64,000 nucleotides of DNA from Epinephelus fuscoguttatus (taxonomy: Eukaryota; Chordata; Actinopteri; Perciformes; Serranidae), in NCBI RefSeq assembly GCF_011397635.1, contig NC_064761.1, positions 38,032,143 to 38,096,142 of the forward strand, read 5' to 3'. The position numbers and the translations under genes are program-made. Shown piece after piece: positions 43,001-58,000 of the stretch (position 1 is the stretch's first letter; every line of letters starts with the position of its first letter). Below the pieces are notes generated by a model. The model had not been told where the DNA came from. It saw only the letters and a list, made by a program, of their open reading frames with translations, and made no database searches.

Positions 43001-46000
43001 TAAGTCAAAAAAATCAGTACTGAGGTATTCTCCTTCTGCAAAACCAGGTAAATCTGTTTTACAAGTCTGATGACTCATCCTGCACTCCTGGGCGTTTACA
43101 GTCCAATCAGATGAGACATTGGGTGACTCGCTCGTCACACCAGTCAAATAAAACCACACTTCACTGTTCATGGGTTGTAGCAGCTAACAGAAAAATATGG
43201 AGAGAGACAGGAAGAGATGTGTGTTCAGATATCAGCGGGCAAAACCTTTGTCCTTTTTCCAAAACAACGTGGCAGAGGTCTAATTCATTCATCCCTCTCT
43301 CTCATCTTCTTCCTGATCTAACGGCAAGGGAGGTGTGTGTGGAGCCGGGAGTCTGCTGGGCTGAATCCAAATGTCCGGACTTCAACGCACTTGCGGACTT
43401 TATTGGCACGTTCCTGGGAAGTCCGGGAGTGCAGACTTTCTGTAGACTTCCAGAGAGTCCGCTTGGGATGCAGACTTCAGCAGAGTTTACTGATTTAATT
43501 ATCCACATTTCTGTTTTTGAAAGCATGTAGCCTGTTTTATAGAGACGCAAGAATATGTTTTTGTTCAGTAACAAAAAAGGCCATAGACGTATTTCTATCT
43601 TGTTATCTGCAGGGACAGATGAGTAGGCACTGTTCATCAACTTATACGACATATATATATGAATATGACAGCAGAGATAGTTGATCGTTTCCATGGCAAC
43701 AGGTAAAAAAGTCTCAAGGGCTGTCTATCAGCCGCTTGCAGTCTCTGCCCTTACAGACTTTACGTGATGACGGTGAATACGACATGGTACGTACAACTAA
43801 GTCCGTGACGGCTCAGTCCGCAAGTCCAGAGGGACATTTGGATTCAGCCCTGTAGATCTGTATCACATTAAACCTGCCTACTTTTTAGCAGTCCAATCAA
43901 ATACGAAGGATTTGATTTAAACCTCTCTTGTATCTGTACAGAATGTTCCACTTCACGGGGAAATCTGTCACAGTACAGAAGCCAAAGATGCTCTAACTTC
44001 TCTTCCTCTTTCACTGGGACTTTAAACATGTCAGAAGAAACACGCTTCAGTTGCCACCAACTATCCGGAGATGCTGATACTTTCACCGTGACTGCAATTT
44101 TGTGAACTGGACCATTTTTGCAGTTTATTTGCATAGAAAGGGGCTGATTTTGCATCAAATGTATGCATGTAGACTAAATTTATACACATGCAAATAGCAC
44201 AGGAGCACCAAGACACGATGTGATTGGCAGCGCAGTAACACAGTTCCTTTTTGTCTTATTTGTGCAGGTTTAGTGGCCGCAAAAGCCGCACAATTCTTTT
44301 GTGAATTTGCCCATTAGTTGCCAGTTTATTAGGTACACCAAGCTAAATCTAATGCAGTCTAATTGAAAAGTCTGCTATTTATCCTACACTCAAATATATC
44401 AATAATATAAACACCTGTCAGTATAATGAAATACAACAGTATCACAAACTACAGACTCCAAAACAATCATATATATTTGAATCAACAACAATGTCAAATA
44501 TTGCCACATTAAAGAACAATACTTACCGTCAAAACTAATACTTGCAACTTTGGTATATCGGCTCTCCCCGGCTTTCAGTGTGACTGCTTTGAAATCTACT
44601 GTGACTGCTTCATTTGATGGTGTTGTACGTACACTCTGTGAAGTGTAAATAAAGGACGGAGTTAGACGGGCGATAAGTTAACAGTTTAAGGATATAAAAA
44701 GGCGACTACAGATACTTACTGTGATTGGAACGTCTTTTGTTCCTGAATTTAAAAGGTGTAGATTCAGCAGTTTTGGACGATCTATAGATGAGAGAGAGAA
44801 CGGAGGAGTGAGCGAAAAAGCACAGAGAAAGATTAAATGTTGCTTCTTTTGTAGGACTCCTCACCTTGTGATCGCAGCGTACCAAAGTCAAGCATCTCTG
44901 TGGAGGAGTATATACCAGGGGCTGCAGAACCAAAAGAACATTCAGTACCACAGTAAATGTACGATAGTGTGGGTGATACAACTTCACAAAGGTTTGAAAG
45001 TCCACCTGATGTGACCTCCACCTCTACAGGGAGGATGATGAACTGGTCCTCATTGGGGGCATTGGTTTTGATTCTGATGAAAGCTGTGTGGTTGTCGACA
45101 TCTCTCGAAGAGAAGCTGGCTCTCATCACCCCCTTTGTCTCAAATGGAGGAATCTCCTGGTGACAGAAGCTCAGCGTCAGTGACGGTGACTCAACTCCGT
45201 GTGAGACTACCGTTCATCTTCAACACAAACACTGGAACAAACACACTGAGACCTGAGACTAACCCATAATTTTCCAGTGCCTCCTTGTTGACCTGTGGGA
45301 AGCTCTAGATGAAGATCCCCACCACTGGAGTACATCTCAACAACCTGGGGTAAGACAAGAAAAGAGAACACAGCCCATACCTATCAAATCAGTCCGCCAA
45401 CACATAAGGCAAAGTTCACCACCTTTTATCTGGATGTCCAGTCACGGCTTTAACTTCCTCAGTGTTTGCTGTATTGACAAAGGCAGCTGCTTTCTCCTGC
45501 TTGTGGAGCTGTGCCAGCTGTGCCAACACAGGCCAATGCCTGCAGCGGTTAGCTTATAGCCTACAGCTATTACTTTGTTAGTCAAAACAGAGCCTTAGGT
45601 GACAAAAACACTCATTCATTGGTCATCTGCCCTCTCAGTCCTACTAGTGTTGGTTGGCTTTTCCAATTCATATTCTGGAACCAGGTCTCCAGTACGCCTC
45701 TGTCAAAGTGAGGAGTCAAACTTTCGTGCATAGTAACAAATAAACGGGTCTTCTCTGGTTTGGCATCAGCAACAGCATCCAGCAAAAACTGCCCATGTAA
45801 AATGTATCCCTCTGCATTCATATTTTGGGATGACATGATTTGTTGTTGGAAACCTATCTTTGAAATAAAAGTGGGGCCATATTCACAAACATTCTCAGAA
45901 CAATCTCAGAGCGCTCCTAACTTAGCCTAAAAGTTTTTAGTAAGGAGTCCTAGCTTAGGGGTGATTTAGGAAAGTTTAAAAAGCAGCTCTGAGCAAGGAA

Positions 46001-49000
46001 GGGACAGAGACTTTTACCTTAGTGAGGAGGTGTGGTTGACTCTGTTGCTAGGTGTGGTGCATTCTTTTAACACGTGATTGGTTGACACAGACACACCCTT
46101 TTGTGAGCCTGTAAGGTGTGGACACAGTAGAAATGAAATGATCTGCTGACTGTGACAGTGTTGTCATTGCTCATGTGATCACTCTGCTGATGGAAGGTTG
46201 AGACGTCAGACGTCATCACTGCTGCACGGTTTCATTTTTCCAGTTTTCCAAATATCTTAGTGTTGTGATCATTTTATTTCTGGTGTTAGTGTTAGGTGGG
46301 AAATGTGTGTGTATTCTCCGACCTCTTTGTGTTTCCACCATTTTCTCCTCTGATTAAGAATTTCTTGAGCCTCTTAACCCTATGGGCCCGAATCGTCCAA
46401 ATTCACACCTGTTCTATTGATTTTCTCCGCAACCATGTGTCATAGCAAGAAGCCACGCATATCACGTGAAACAGCTGAACCGCAGCTTTCTGACAAGACC
46501 AAGCACTTGTTGGTAGTCTAATGTTTTCACAACGAATGCAGGGTTGCACAGAAATGCTGTCATCTGTCCGCCTGGCACAAAACACATGTTTGGACAACTG
46601 TGAAGTGATACAATGTCCCACCACCACGGTTCTTATATTGCCAGATTCCAGAGAGTCTCCCCTCTTCATATATGGCAGAAGATGTCAACTTCCAACTTGC
46701 TATGGTGAGATACATGTAAAAAATGTAAGAATTTAGTAACACAGATTTGGTTTTTTCATTGATATAAAAATTAATACAAAATACAGGCACATAGAAGGAC
46801 ATGTAATGATGGCAAATCTGGATAGCCCACATTGTCCTGAAAAAAACAAGATATAGCATGTGTATGTAGCCTTTATAATGACTGTGATATGAGCTTAAAA
46901 GTAAAGGCAGTAAAAATACCCCAAAAACGCCTAGGGCCCATAGGGTTAAAAGTCCTCCTCGCTGCTCCTACCAGTTTTTAACCTTAGGAGCTTTTTTTAA
47001 GGTCTAAGATGCTTTGTGAATAACTTTTATTTTTAAAAGGACATAGTCTTAACTTTAAAGGGAAATTCTAAGTAAACAGCTGGCTAACACTGACACATTT
47101 ATTGAAATGTTGATTAATGTGAGTTGTCCTCATAAATGAAATAAAAGCAAGCTTTGTGAATACAGCAGCTGTTTTTTAGTGCCGTCTGTCACACGGGCGA
47201 AATCCAGCCTGTAGTTCCTTGTGCATCCAGCGCCGTCATTTGACATAATAGTTAGTAGTTGGAAGCTCCAATCTAGAAAGTTCTCCTGCTCCAGAAGTCT
47301 TGCCAGCAGTGCCTTTATGTCCAAGGATGACCTCAACTCTCCTGGTCAATATAGTGTGCACTGAGGAATTTAGTGCTTCACTTGACATCAACACTAACAT
47401 GAAAGGTGGTGAGTTTTACTTTTAAGCAGCTGTTAGATATAAAAATAAATCAGTGCACATTCGACAGTTTGAGCTTTTTACCTGCAGTGGTTCACTGAAC
47501 GGGTTGTGGATGTTTATTAGAGGTGAGAAGCTGCTGTTTACTGGGACTCGAGCCCCGATGAAGGGCCGCAGTCTGTAGGGGTTTGGGATGCCGACCCCAA
47601 AAACCTTCAGGACAGAGACAGAGACGCAAAATGAGTCACATTAATTCCACTATTCATTTTATAGAGGAATGAAGTATTGTTTATTTTAGTCCGTACCTGG
47701 TATGTAAACACTCCATGATGTGATGTATTAATAAATAAAGTGTTTTCTACATTCCCAACTACTCGAGCGAGAAACACGACATCGAATGACGTGTTCCCTC
47801 CTGGTGGAATTATCTGATGAGAGAACAGATGAAAAGAATTAGGACACTAAACATGATGTGCAGTACAACAGAGCAGAATACAGTTTACAGTATGTGCTGC
47901 CCCCCAAACAGCTGGGCTAGTAGCCTGAAACATCTGTACACACCTGACCTTAAAGACCTGCTGCTACAAAAACATTACAGCTACACTCTAACTTTAGCAT
48001 TTTGGTGGTGACTGTTTTTGTAAGTGGTGACTGTTGAGTGGAGTTTTGACTCAGAGTCCCCTGAATCTCTTCCTGTTAGTTTACACGAACATGAACATCT
48101 GCAGACCGAAAGAGTATCTTGTTGATTCGTATAAACTGAAACATCATGTTGTGCACGAATGTAACAGAACAGATCCTCTTGTGCCATCTTCTCTGCTTCA
48201 GAATGTTCAGAGAGTCTCAAAATGCAAATAGTGGAGGGAGTGAAAGGGCAGAGGGATTTTAAAAACATTTTTAACAGCCACTTCGGCGTGAGGAATTTAC
48301 TGCCCGTCAGCTAAAGGCTTGGTGGAAGTGCAGGAGCAAAAAGATAAAGCCTAATAGGAAACATACACTCTAACCTGTGCATTATTCATTTATCAAGGAA
48401 AGTTTTTTCAGTCAGGAAACCTCTTCAAGCAGGAAACTATATATAAGCTGTGCCATTTTCATCAACATCCCAGGGGCATGGGTTTGGTTTCACAAGTGAA
48501 CATATATATCCTGCATTTATACACACTTAGAACAATCTACTTCCTCTTCCTCCGCATGTTTTACGGGTTAAAATGAAATATAATTAAACTGGTTGTCGTT
48601 CTTTCCATGATAATGACAGTGCTGCAGAACAAAAATAAAAAAACAGAAATACTGTTTAAACCTCTGTTGTTATTAATGCACTAAACCTTCTTCAATCTAT
48701 GTTTAGTTTCCTTGACAGAGATGACAGATAATCTTGTGTTTGCATCTTTAGTACACAGAGTTCTGTGCTTTACTGCACATGCTTCACCTCTGATTGGTGA
48801 TCTACTCGTGTCATTTTTAGGAGATTTTTAACTATAATTAAAGCCTAATTATTTGCACAGGATTATTACCTGGGGACCTTGTGTGATTTAGAAAATATCC
48901 TCAGTCTGTGTTTTGTGCAGCACATTCGCACAGGATAAGCAAAGGTTGTATTTTACTGGGATTTACTGACATTATTCCCTGCATTACTAGCAGTGATGTG

Positions 49001-52000
49001 CAGTGTTAACCTCCTTTTTTCCCTTGTTTTTTTAATGTGGGTTAAAGGTCCAGTGCGTAGGAATTAGTGGCAGATTGCAACCAACTGAAACTTCTCCCAT
49101 GTGCCGAGCATATAGAGGAATTATGGTGGCCTAGGCAAAAATGCAAATGGCCCTATCAAGAGCAGTGTTTGGTCAGTCTGTTCAGGGCTACTGTAGAAAC
49201 AACAAGGCGAACTCTGTGAAAAGGGAAGCTGCTCCGTATGTAAATATAAATGGTTCATTCCAAGGTAAAACGCAGTTCTTCTTTTCACACTGAGCTGATT
49301 CTACCACACATTGTCACATCATCCATTTCATCATCTTTTCAGATTTGATTTGAGCTCGCTTTTTCTGCAAATGGGTCTCCACGTTGTATAGCAAGATGAG
49401 CCTCCTGCACCACAAAATAATCCCTACAACAGCTTCCGCGATTGTCAACTGGCAAAGAGGTGTGAAGGAAACAAAAACCTAAATGCAACCCCAAATCACC
49501 AAGATGCCGATTCGCATGACGTCTGTATTAGGTAACTTGCAGTAGAATTTCTTTACTACACAGCAGATTCACACGGGATTAAGATCACAGAGAGACCACC
49601 TCTGCAATTATTTCAAATTACTTCAGGCCTTCAGGTAATACTAGTCCCGTGTGAATAGGGTTTAAAATGCACACAGGAAATAGAGAAGTGACACATAGCT
49701 GGAAACTAATAAAAGGAGAAAGAGACAACTCTGGGAACATCTTAGGAGGAAGAAGTATTATATCTTTGGAATAACATTTTGCTTTAAGTTCCCAATCTCT
49801 TCTGTGGCAGCTGTGCTCCAACTGTTTAACACATTCATTTGTTGTACATAAAACTTTACTGCATAAGAAAAGTATACTTCAAAGTATTAATAAATATCAT
49901 GAAGTCAGGATACAACTAAAAAACGCTGATAGTCACTTGGTCTGATGTGTAACACGTGTGCCACTGGAACATGTGACCACAGCAGAGGTCTCTGGGGATT
50001 GTTCTCTCTCCAACTATATATGGGCCTGAGTGCAAAGAAGAATGTTGGTGAAAAATGACGCTCGGCGAAATAATCAGAAATAGATTCAAAGGTATGCATC
50101 GGTTCCATGCAGCTAATAAAGTGAACATGTATTTGGCATTTATTTAAGAAAAACACATCCATGTTAAATCAAAGCATGGCATGTCTCAAGAGGACGGGTC
50201 CAAAATAAAGCTTTCACATACAGTATGCTCTCCCATCAGGTTTTTTAGGATGAAAAATTAGCTCTATGCCTTTGAGCAAGAGGAGTGGGTAGTCTGAGTG
50301 CCTGCAGAACCAAATATTAACGGATATCAGCTCTCTAAACTGTAAACAACCTGTAATCCCTGCTCCTAAAGTTGCCAATAATTCATAGAGACGTGGCGTT
50401 TCAAATAAACTACCACACAAAGCTATAGATCCAAAATCTTCCCTTTGAACTCAACTGATAAAACCTGATGACGTCATTAATAAAAATAAAATCTGTGAAA
50501 TGGAGAATCTCCCTGGAGATGTGATTTTATCTACCGTAATGTAGAAAGCCTTTATACAAACATATCTCATGACAGAGGACGAGAGGCCTCAGGTTGTTAT
50601 CTTCAAACCAACACTGAATTCCTTCCTCCTGAATGTCTCTGTAAACTAGACTGTCGTGTCCTGAGGTTGAGATCATTTTTCACCGCTGATATGCACATTA
50701 CTGCCCTACAGAGACATAACTATTACCACTTGGACAAAAACACAAACAACAAACATCCTCCTCTTGACATATCTTACATAATCAACGCCTTAGGGCTATA
50801 CATTGACCTAAACTACTCTCTTACTCTTAAGTAAGTCAATCATGTGTGCAGAAACAGAGTGATAGAACAGGTCTTTCCCATCAGAGCAGCCTTTACATAC
50901 AGTGCAGACGACATGATATATTTGCTAATACGTTCTGATGAAAAACATATATTGGAAAAGCATCACAGTGCTGCTAACAACAATTAAATCAAGGTCGTTA
51001 TCGTGTTGATCTAATGCGTGCCCAAAGCCGCTATTTTGTCTTTTAACTTCTGAAAGTGGCGTGTGTGTTGTGTAGATAGACATCTGCTGCCTGTGATCAC
51101 TTCGCATCTAGACTTTATCAAATATCTGACCAGCTCTGTAACCTACAAAGTGAAGGGCTGCTAAAGCTGAACTTTGAACTTAAGACTTTCTTGAACAGCA
51201 GTCTGACAAACATCGACAGCTATTTATGTAGCAGTGCTGATAAGATCAGTTCCCGTGCACAGCTCTGGGATCAGCTGGTCAGCTTTCTGTCATACCAGTC
51301 ATGGTGACTGGTCAGATGGTAATATATTTGTTTGTAATAATATGACATCATGGCAGAAGCTGTGTGAGTGTGTTAACGTGATATTTTCACTGTGGAGACT
51401 CATTTGTTTAGCTGCACTCTTACACTGCACAGTCCAGTTTTCCATGACGTAGAGTGATTATTGATAACAAGCTTATTATTCTATTTTGTTCTGATAAGTT
51501 AGATCAGAGCTGTTCAGACCATTTTCGTCATAGAAATAGCTGCTGCAGCACAGAGCGAGTTCAGCTAGTTGTATGACAGTCTCTCAAAACAGATATCTGC
51601 CTATGGCCCTGATCATACAGAAAGCACTTTAGCAGCTGGAAGTGGCTTTTTGTGATTGTTTTTAAGGGGAATTAAACTTATGCGCAGAGCGGAAAAGTGC
51701 ACCACATCATCTCCACTTTCTTCCCATTGTCTATTCAGATGATTTGAGAGAAAATGGTGGTAGTGGTTGCTGGATACAAAGAGCTATATGACTTTATAAA
51801 CTGCAGTTATCAGCAGGCGTGGAAGCATATAAGTGCAGTACTTGAAACAGACATCATTGAGGCGAAGCTCCTGGACCAACTAGTGGTACTCCCCATGATC
51901 CACCCTCTTTTTTAGGCTCTAATGTACCCACGCAGATCTGGATACCCAGAGCTATGTGACTACAAACTGCAGTTATCAACAGGCTTGGAAGCATATAAGT

Positions 52001-55000
52001 GCAGTACATGAAACAGCCATCACTGAGGAGAAGCTCCTGGACCAACTGGTGGTACTCCCCATGATCCACCCTCTTTTTTAGGGTCTCATGTACCCAGTCA
52101 GATCTCTGTTTCCCTGTGCCCTACAAACTATTTGCTGACAGCCTCTCACCCTCAACCAGAGCTACAGCAAGTACCCTCAGCCTCAACATTTTAGAACTAC
52201 TAATAACTGTGAAAAAAAATTAAATGGTAAATTTATTACATGGGAAGGTTAGGGTATGTAGGTGATGGGGTGATGCAAAATGCTTTCTGTGTGATCGGCG
52301 CCTATGAATGCAGAATCTGTCGGCAACAGGAACAAGATTTTGGTATCTAAAGGATTGTGTTGTTGTCCAAGTAGCACTGACTAATCATGTTTGAGCTAGT
52401 TTTAAATGTCTGCACTAAAACAGTAGGGATGTACAATATATTGATCTGGATCAATCCATCGATTCAATGATCAACAATCAAACAGCACTGATGCAAAGTC
52501 AAAACACTGATACATATCATCATCTTTAAGATTCACCTCAGCAAGTCTGTATTACCATTTCTGTCCAAGTGTGCCTCCTTCCTAAACATTCAAACAGTGC
52601 TAGCGGCCTAGCGCCAAGGAGAAAATGGCACACAGCCAAGAAAAAGACAATGAAGATATTAATCTATATCCTCTTATATCGATCACAAGCACCTGATCTT
52701 AATCAAAACTGTACTGTGACAGTCTGTGATATCAGCAAATATCATGTCATTATCCAAAGAATCAGTATAAAATCGTGACATTATTTAACTTGTGATTCAC
52801 TTGGTAAACAGTCTGTGTGTAGAGCAAAAGAGGCGGGACGCGTAGGCCAAATCAAAATCTCGTAAACCATCTGACAAGAATTTAGTTGGGGTTTTTTAAA
52901 GTGTTTTTAAATGATCTCCATTTATATGCAGATATCTGTTTATAAAGATTCACCTAAATGTCGTCTGGACCTAAAACATCTACAAAAAGTTGATAATCTG
53001 ACTGTAAACAATGATCAGCACACAGAAGAAGAAGCTACACCGGCTACACTGCAACCCCTGAAAATCAGCCCCCAGAGGCTAAAACATTGTCCGACCGACA
53101 TCTGATGGGTTCTGAGATTGGTCGTAAGCAAACACTGAACTTAACTTAGTGCTAAAGATCATATTTTTTAGATTTTTGGGGCGCTTTTTACTGCCCTTTT
53201 ATTATAAAGTAGCACACACAGTAACACACAGAACAGGGTCACGGGTCGTATTCGAACCCTGACGGCTAACAAGGACTCAGCCTACATCTAGATGGGACAC
53301 ACGCTGTACTGGGTGAGCTAGAGGTCGCCCCAGAGGTCATATTATTTAATCCAATGTATAAGCGGTGGTGTCTCATAAATGTGGCTATGTGTTCCCAACT
53401 TTGAGAACCATACAGTAGGTTGTGTGAATTGATAAGAACCTTTTACTCATACGTACTAGAGCTGTCAATAGCAACTGGAGGTTAAAAGATAAAACCGGAG
53501 ATGGAATAAACAAAAACAGGAAGAAGCCGCATGAGGTAAACAGGCCCTTTACGTCAATGTCAGTTATTTTGGACCCATCCTCCTGGGACACTGCATCCTG
53601 TGGGTTTAAATGACTTTTGCAGTGTCTTCTAATAAATGCCAATGAAGAGTGTGTGTCATGTTCAATAACTGTGTCTAGTCCTAGTCTGGTTTACTGTGTG
53701 TTTGTGTTTGGACTGTCTCTTTATGCACTGCCTTTCATTTCTTTGGTGTGGTCACATGTTCTAATGACTCATGATTTGCATGGGGACTTCCCACTTTATC
53801 GTCAGTGTCTGTATGCTGCTGTTTACACTTCTGCTGTTGGTGTTTGAAGAAGGGCCCTGACTACTACTACTAAAAGACAGGAGGATTCAGTACACTGTGT
53901 TTTCTGATTAGTCCCTTGTTTACAGTAATCAAGCCAAGTTATCACACTGAAAGAAATGCTACATGAAGCATGATTATCAAATAACAGGGTGAGATCAACA
54001 CACGCCACATGACTTAAGACGAAGGGAACTGCTTTTTTTATATAACAACAGAAAAATCTGCATTTTCAAAGTATTAGATTTGTTGTGACAAAAAAAAATA
54101 AATCAACATTATGTTTCTGAGTGAGTAAGTACTTACCCTATTCTGGAAAAAGGATGCGTGAAAATGTGCTGTTGTTGCTGATATTGATATCAAACTAATT
54201 TCTTCTGAGCTAGGATTATGTAAATAAACTTTCTCCATTTTTGGCATTCCAACGGGCCTGAAAACAAAGAAAAGAAGCATTTGTAAGAGCAAGTTAGCAA
54301 CAGTGCACTTATTTTGCACTGCTAGAGGATACTCCTACTCCTTTTCCACTGAAATTAGCATGTGTATATGTTTTTTCAACGCAGGAAACCTGCTAAAAAA
54401 GGCAATAGACTCCTTTGCAATTGCCATCAAACCAAAACCAGATATATAAAAAGAAGTAACCACCATACTTATTTAGTCTTTCTTTCAGACAATTGTGCAG
54501 ACTAATGGAGATCAATACTAAAGTGTTGAGACAGATGGTATCACTGCATCTCACCAGTAAAAGGGCTAAAATTAGCATCCTCACCCAGATGTTTCCATAA
54601 ATGCAGATCAGAGCCGGAGCCGATAAATGCCTGTGACTACCGCAGAGTCATTTGACTCAGGTGTGAATGCTGATTTAACCTTTCCCAGATGTTAGAAGAA
54701 TCCGGGTTTTAGCGGGTTTTGTTAGCACCCGCTAACAAGAGAAGGGCTCCAGACACATATATATATACACACACTTGTGGATGCCACTTCTCATAGATAC
54801 CCCATATGCTGCCAAAGTCGCTCTTGCTGCTGCCTTCTAGTGTTTCAATCAAAACTGTGACTCTTACACTGCTTGTAGAAAAACAACTGACTGTTAAAAC
54901 ACAGATTCAAATTCTGGAGAAACGCAGATGAGAAAGAGCTGGGAGACAAATAGATGTCATGTAGGTTGTTTGGGCACAATACAGGACCAAACAAAGCTGA

Positions 55001-58000
55001 ATGTAAACACTGTCAGAAAACAGCGGCGTGTATCACAGCCTCTACAGATGCAGTAAGTGCTGTATGTACAGCAAGGGAGGAGAGAGTGACGGTGTGTCTG
55101 CAGTTGGGACAGGCAGGTAAGCTGGACATCAGGCTAGCAGTAAACCATGAATGTAGCAGCGAGTGTTCAGTGTGAGCTACAGTTTGTCAGAACTGGTGAA
55201 GCTATTTTAGTGGTGTGTGTAGAGAAATGTTTTTTCTGTCGTCTGATGGGCCTTCAAACTATTTCTGGCACTGCTAAATCCATATAGGGGAAACACCGAA
55301 CATATGAACAGACACTCCGATGGAACCTCCCTTGGATATTTGACATTCCTCTGGGTTACCATACCCGAATTACTAATTTATTGTAAAGGCCCGTACAAGT
55401 AGTTCTGCATGTTACGACCCATCTAAGGTATACGTTGCACTTTACATTACTGCTAAGCAGCATCCCACACACATCATATACTTTTTGATTCCTACCTTCC
55501 AGGCAGCCTGTGGTTTTTTATTTCAACAAGGCATAAAATCAACTTGTAGGGACTTGAAAATTTTCGATTCTCCCTGCTCACAAATACAAAATCATGCAAT
55601 GATGAAGTAACTTTGGCTCAAGGACAAAAGCCATGACTGTATTGTCCTTCAAACAAGGTGGATAACAACGCATGTCTGGTTCCTCCAACATAATTAAGAC
55701 ATACGTAAACATGTCCATCATCTTAATATCTTAAATGAAGTGCATATAGAGTTGAGCCTCTATGTGCTGATTTATTTAAGACCTCTAATCCAACCCTGCC
55801 TTCCTTCCCAGTGTATTAGAGACAGGGTAAGAATTTCTCAAGGTTTCATTTTCATGCCCTCAAAACATTCACGGCTGATAAGTGAATTGTTTATTGAGGA
55901 AGTAGGACAGGGGAGGGCAGGCTGAGATAGCTGGGTCTCTCACTGTGAGTTAATGTAAGGGAACCCGCTCCTCTGAGAGCTGCTCAATCGTTTGCACTCT
56001 GCACCCTGTCGGGTAGGCCACACTTGAAGCTGGGTCATGCTACATGGGTGTGCACCCACTGTCAGAGTGGAATGTGATCTATTAAGTCTACCGCAGGTGA
56101 AGCTATTTGTTGGAGTCAAATGCTTATTCGGTGATGCATAGACTGTTGACAGGCAGAAGCTACACACCTCGGGGTAGCTCAAATGGTGTGCTGAGACATT
56201 ATGAAGAGTTATAGGACACACTGTACAAGCAGCAGTCTGTAAACTATGCATTTGGTTTTGAAAATGTTTTGCAATTTATCAGATTGCTTCTGATCTAATA
56301 TTTTGAGTTGATGAGTTTTTTCATGTCAAAAAAGCAACTTAGCAAACACAGATTATACAAAGAAATATATAATTAAATACTGGAGAAAAATATTAAAGAC
56401 TCACTGTTCATGAAAGTCCAACATTGGAGGTTCAAATCGTATAGGGCGGCAGTTCCCACGGTGCGGGGACGTGCTGTGAGAGACATCAAAATGTGACAGC
56501 AGCAACAGCAGCAACAGCAGGACAGGAAAAACAGTATCCATGTTTATGTGCACTTCAAACAAATGAGAGGCTCAACACACGAGCACAGACACCGCAGTCT
56601 GTGCCCAGGCTCTTTTAACAAAGCATTAAGATGACCATGGGACCACTCCCATATAGGGCACACTATTTCCATATGTAAAATCTCCATGAAAATCCATAGA
56701 TACAAAAAATAAATCAACTGGACAAGAAAACCAAACCAAAAAAACAAACACGTATCTCTCCTTGTTGCCTTCAGCGTATGGGTGTTTCTCTCACACAAAG
56801 TCGACTACTTTTGAGCATCGGCTGCACCCGTCTGGATGAGGACACACTCATAACTCACCAAACCTGTTCCACAACAGGTGTAACTTAACAATAGATATGG
56901 CCGTCCCTGCAGAGAAGCAACTCCTCTTTGTAAAATACAACAGAATGTGTGTAATGAGAGCCTCCATGTAAATCTCACAGAGAGGGAGAGAAGTTCATCA
57001 GTGATGCAGGCGTGGCACATAACCGAGCTTTATGTCATTTGATGGCTGAAAAGCAAACACCTGAGTGTCACATGCTCTGTTTACCAAGAATATGAAGCAG
57101 TTGTGGCACTTGGTTTGTGCTTCTCAAAAAAATGCATTTGAAAAACTCAACAGCAGTGTCTCTTTCCAGAAATCATGACCTAGTTGTTCAATCATCCACA
57201 GACCCTGTTGTGAGCTGTTTTACATAGAAAATATTTTCTTGCTATACCTGTGCCAACTGTATCTGTCAAGCCTCCAGGAACAGTGCAGGGCTTTGAAGCC
57301 ACTTTTATATATCTGCCAAACGAAGAATTACAACTTCTGCATCTGTCACATGACGCCATTGGCCTGATAAGAACTTTTGCCATAGACTTATACAGTGAAG
57401 AAGACTTCTTTTAAGTAAATGTCACAACTCCTGTGAAATGACTCATTTCGCTATCAGGATTTGATCCACCTGGTCTAGAAAAGCCACACAATTGAAACAA
57501 CTTTTCCACAAATTAGCAGAAGGCTAAACCGGAAGTTTGCCTCTTGGCTGCAAAGAGTCTCTGATGTGCCTGCTCAATGGGCCCAAACACGCAGAGGATC
57601 CGGGTAATATCATACCACAGACATTGAGCTATTTTGGCTCCAAGCACCATTGAGCAACTTCATAGGAATGACTGGAAGGTCCAATTCACTTTATACATCC
57701 ACGGTATGACCATGCAAATGGAAGCGTGCATCCACTCTTGGACAAGAGGCTTGTGCGAGATGTAAACATTAATGGCGTCCTCCTCAGCTGAGGTTAACGT
57801 GAGCTAGCTCAGTGATGCTAGGTGAGCTAGCAGTAGATGCACTCTTCCTTCTGAGCAGTGGTGCAGTTCAGTAGACAGAAAATAGTTCCTGGATTAAACT
57901 GCTCACAACAAGGTCTGTGGATTATCTTGAGTAACAGGGTCATTGTTTCTGGAAAGAGACATTGCTGTGGAGTTTTTCAAATGTAATTTTTGGCACTTGG

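Larger units (their letters stand above)
47814..54136 (-). other. tmem131: tmem131 intron (6.3 kb)
   Basis: No coding similarity beyond repeats. Besides the Harbinger element and SINE listed separately, 49045-49330 starts AAAGGTCCAGTGCGTAGG and belongs to the same end family as the 15657-17172 repeat but lacks a recognisable second end. A hAT-type end-like motif (GTAGGGATGTACAATATATTG) begins near 52420. Confidence 0.5.

Noticed and set aside
43111..43694. 139- and 130-codon overlapping open frames as genes
   Set aside because: They lie across the inverted-repeat MITE 43358-43850, have no family similarity and oppose each other.
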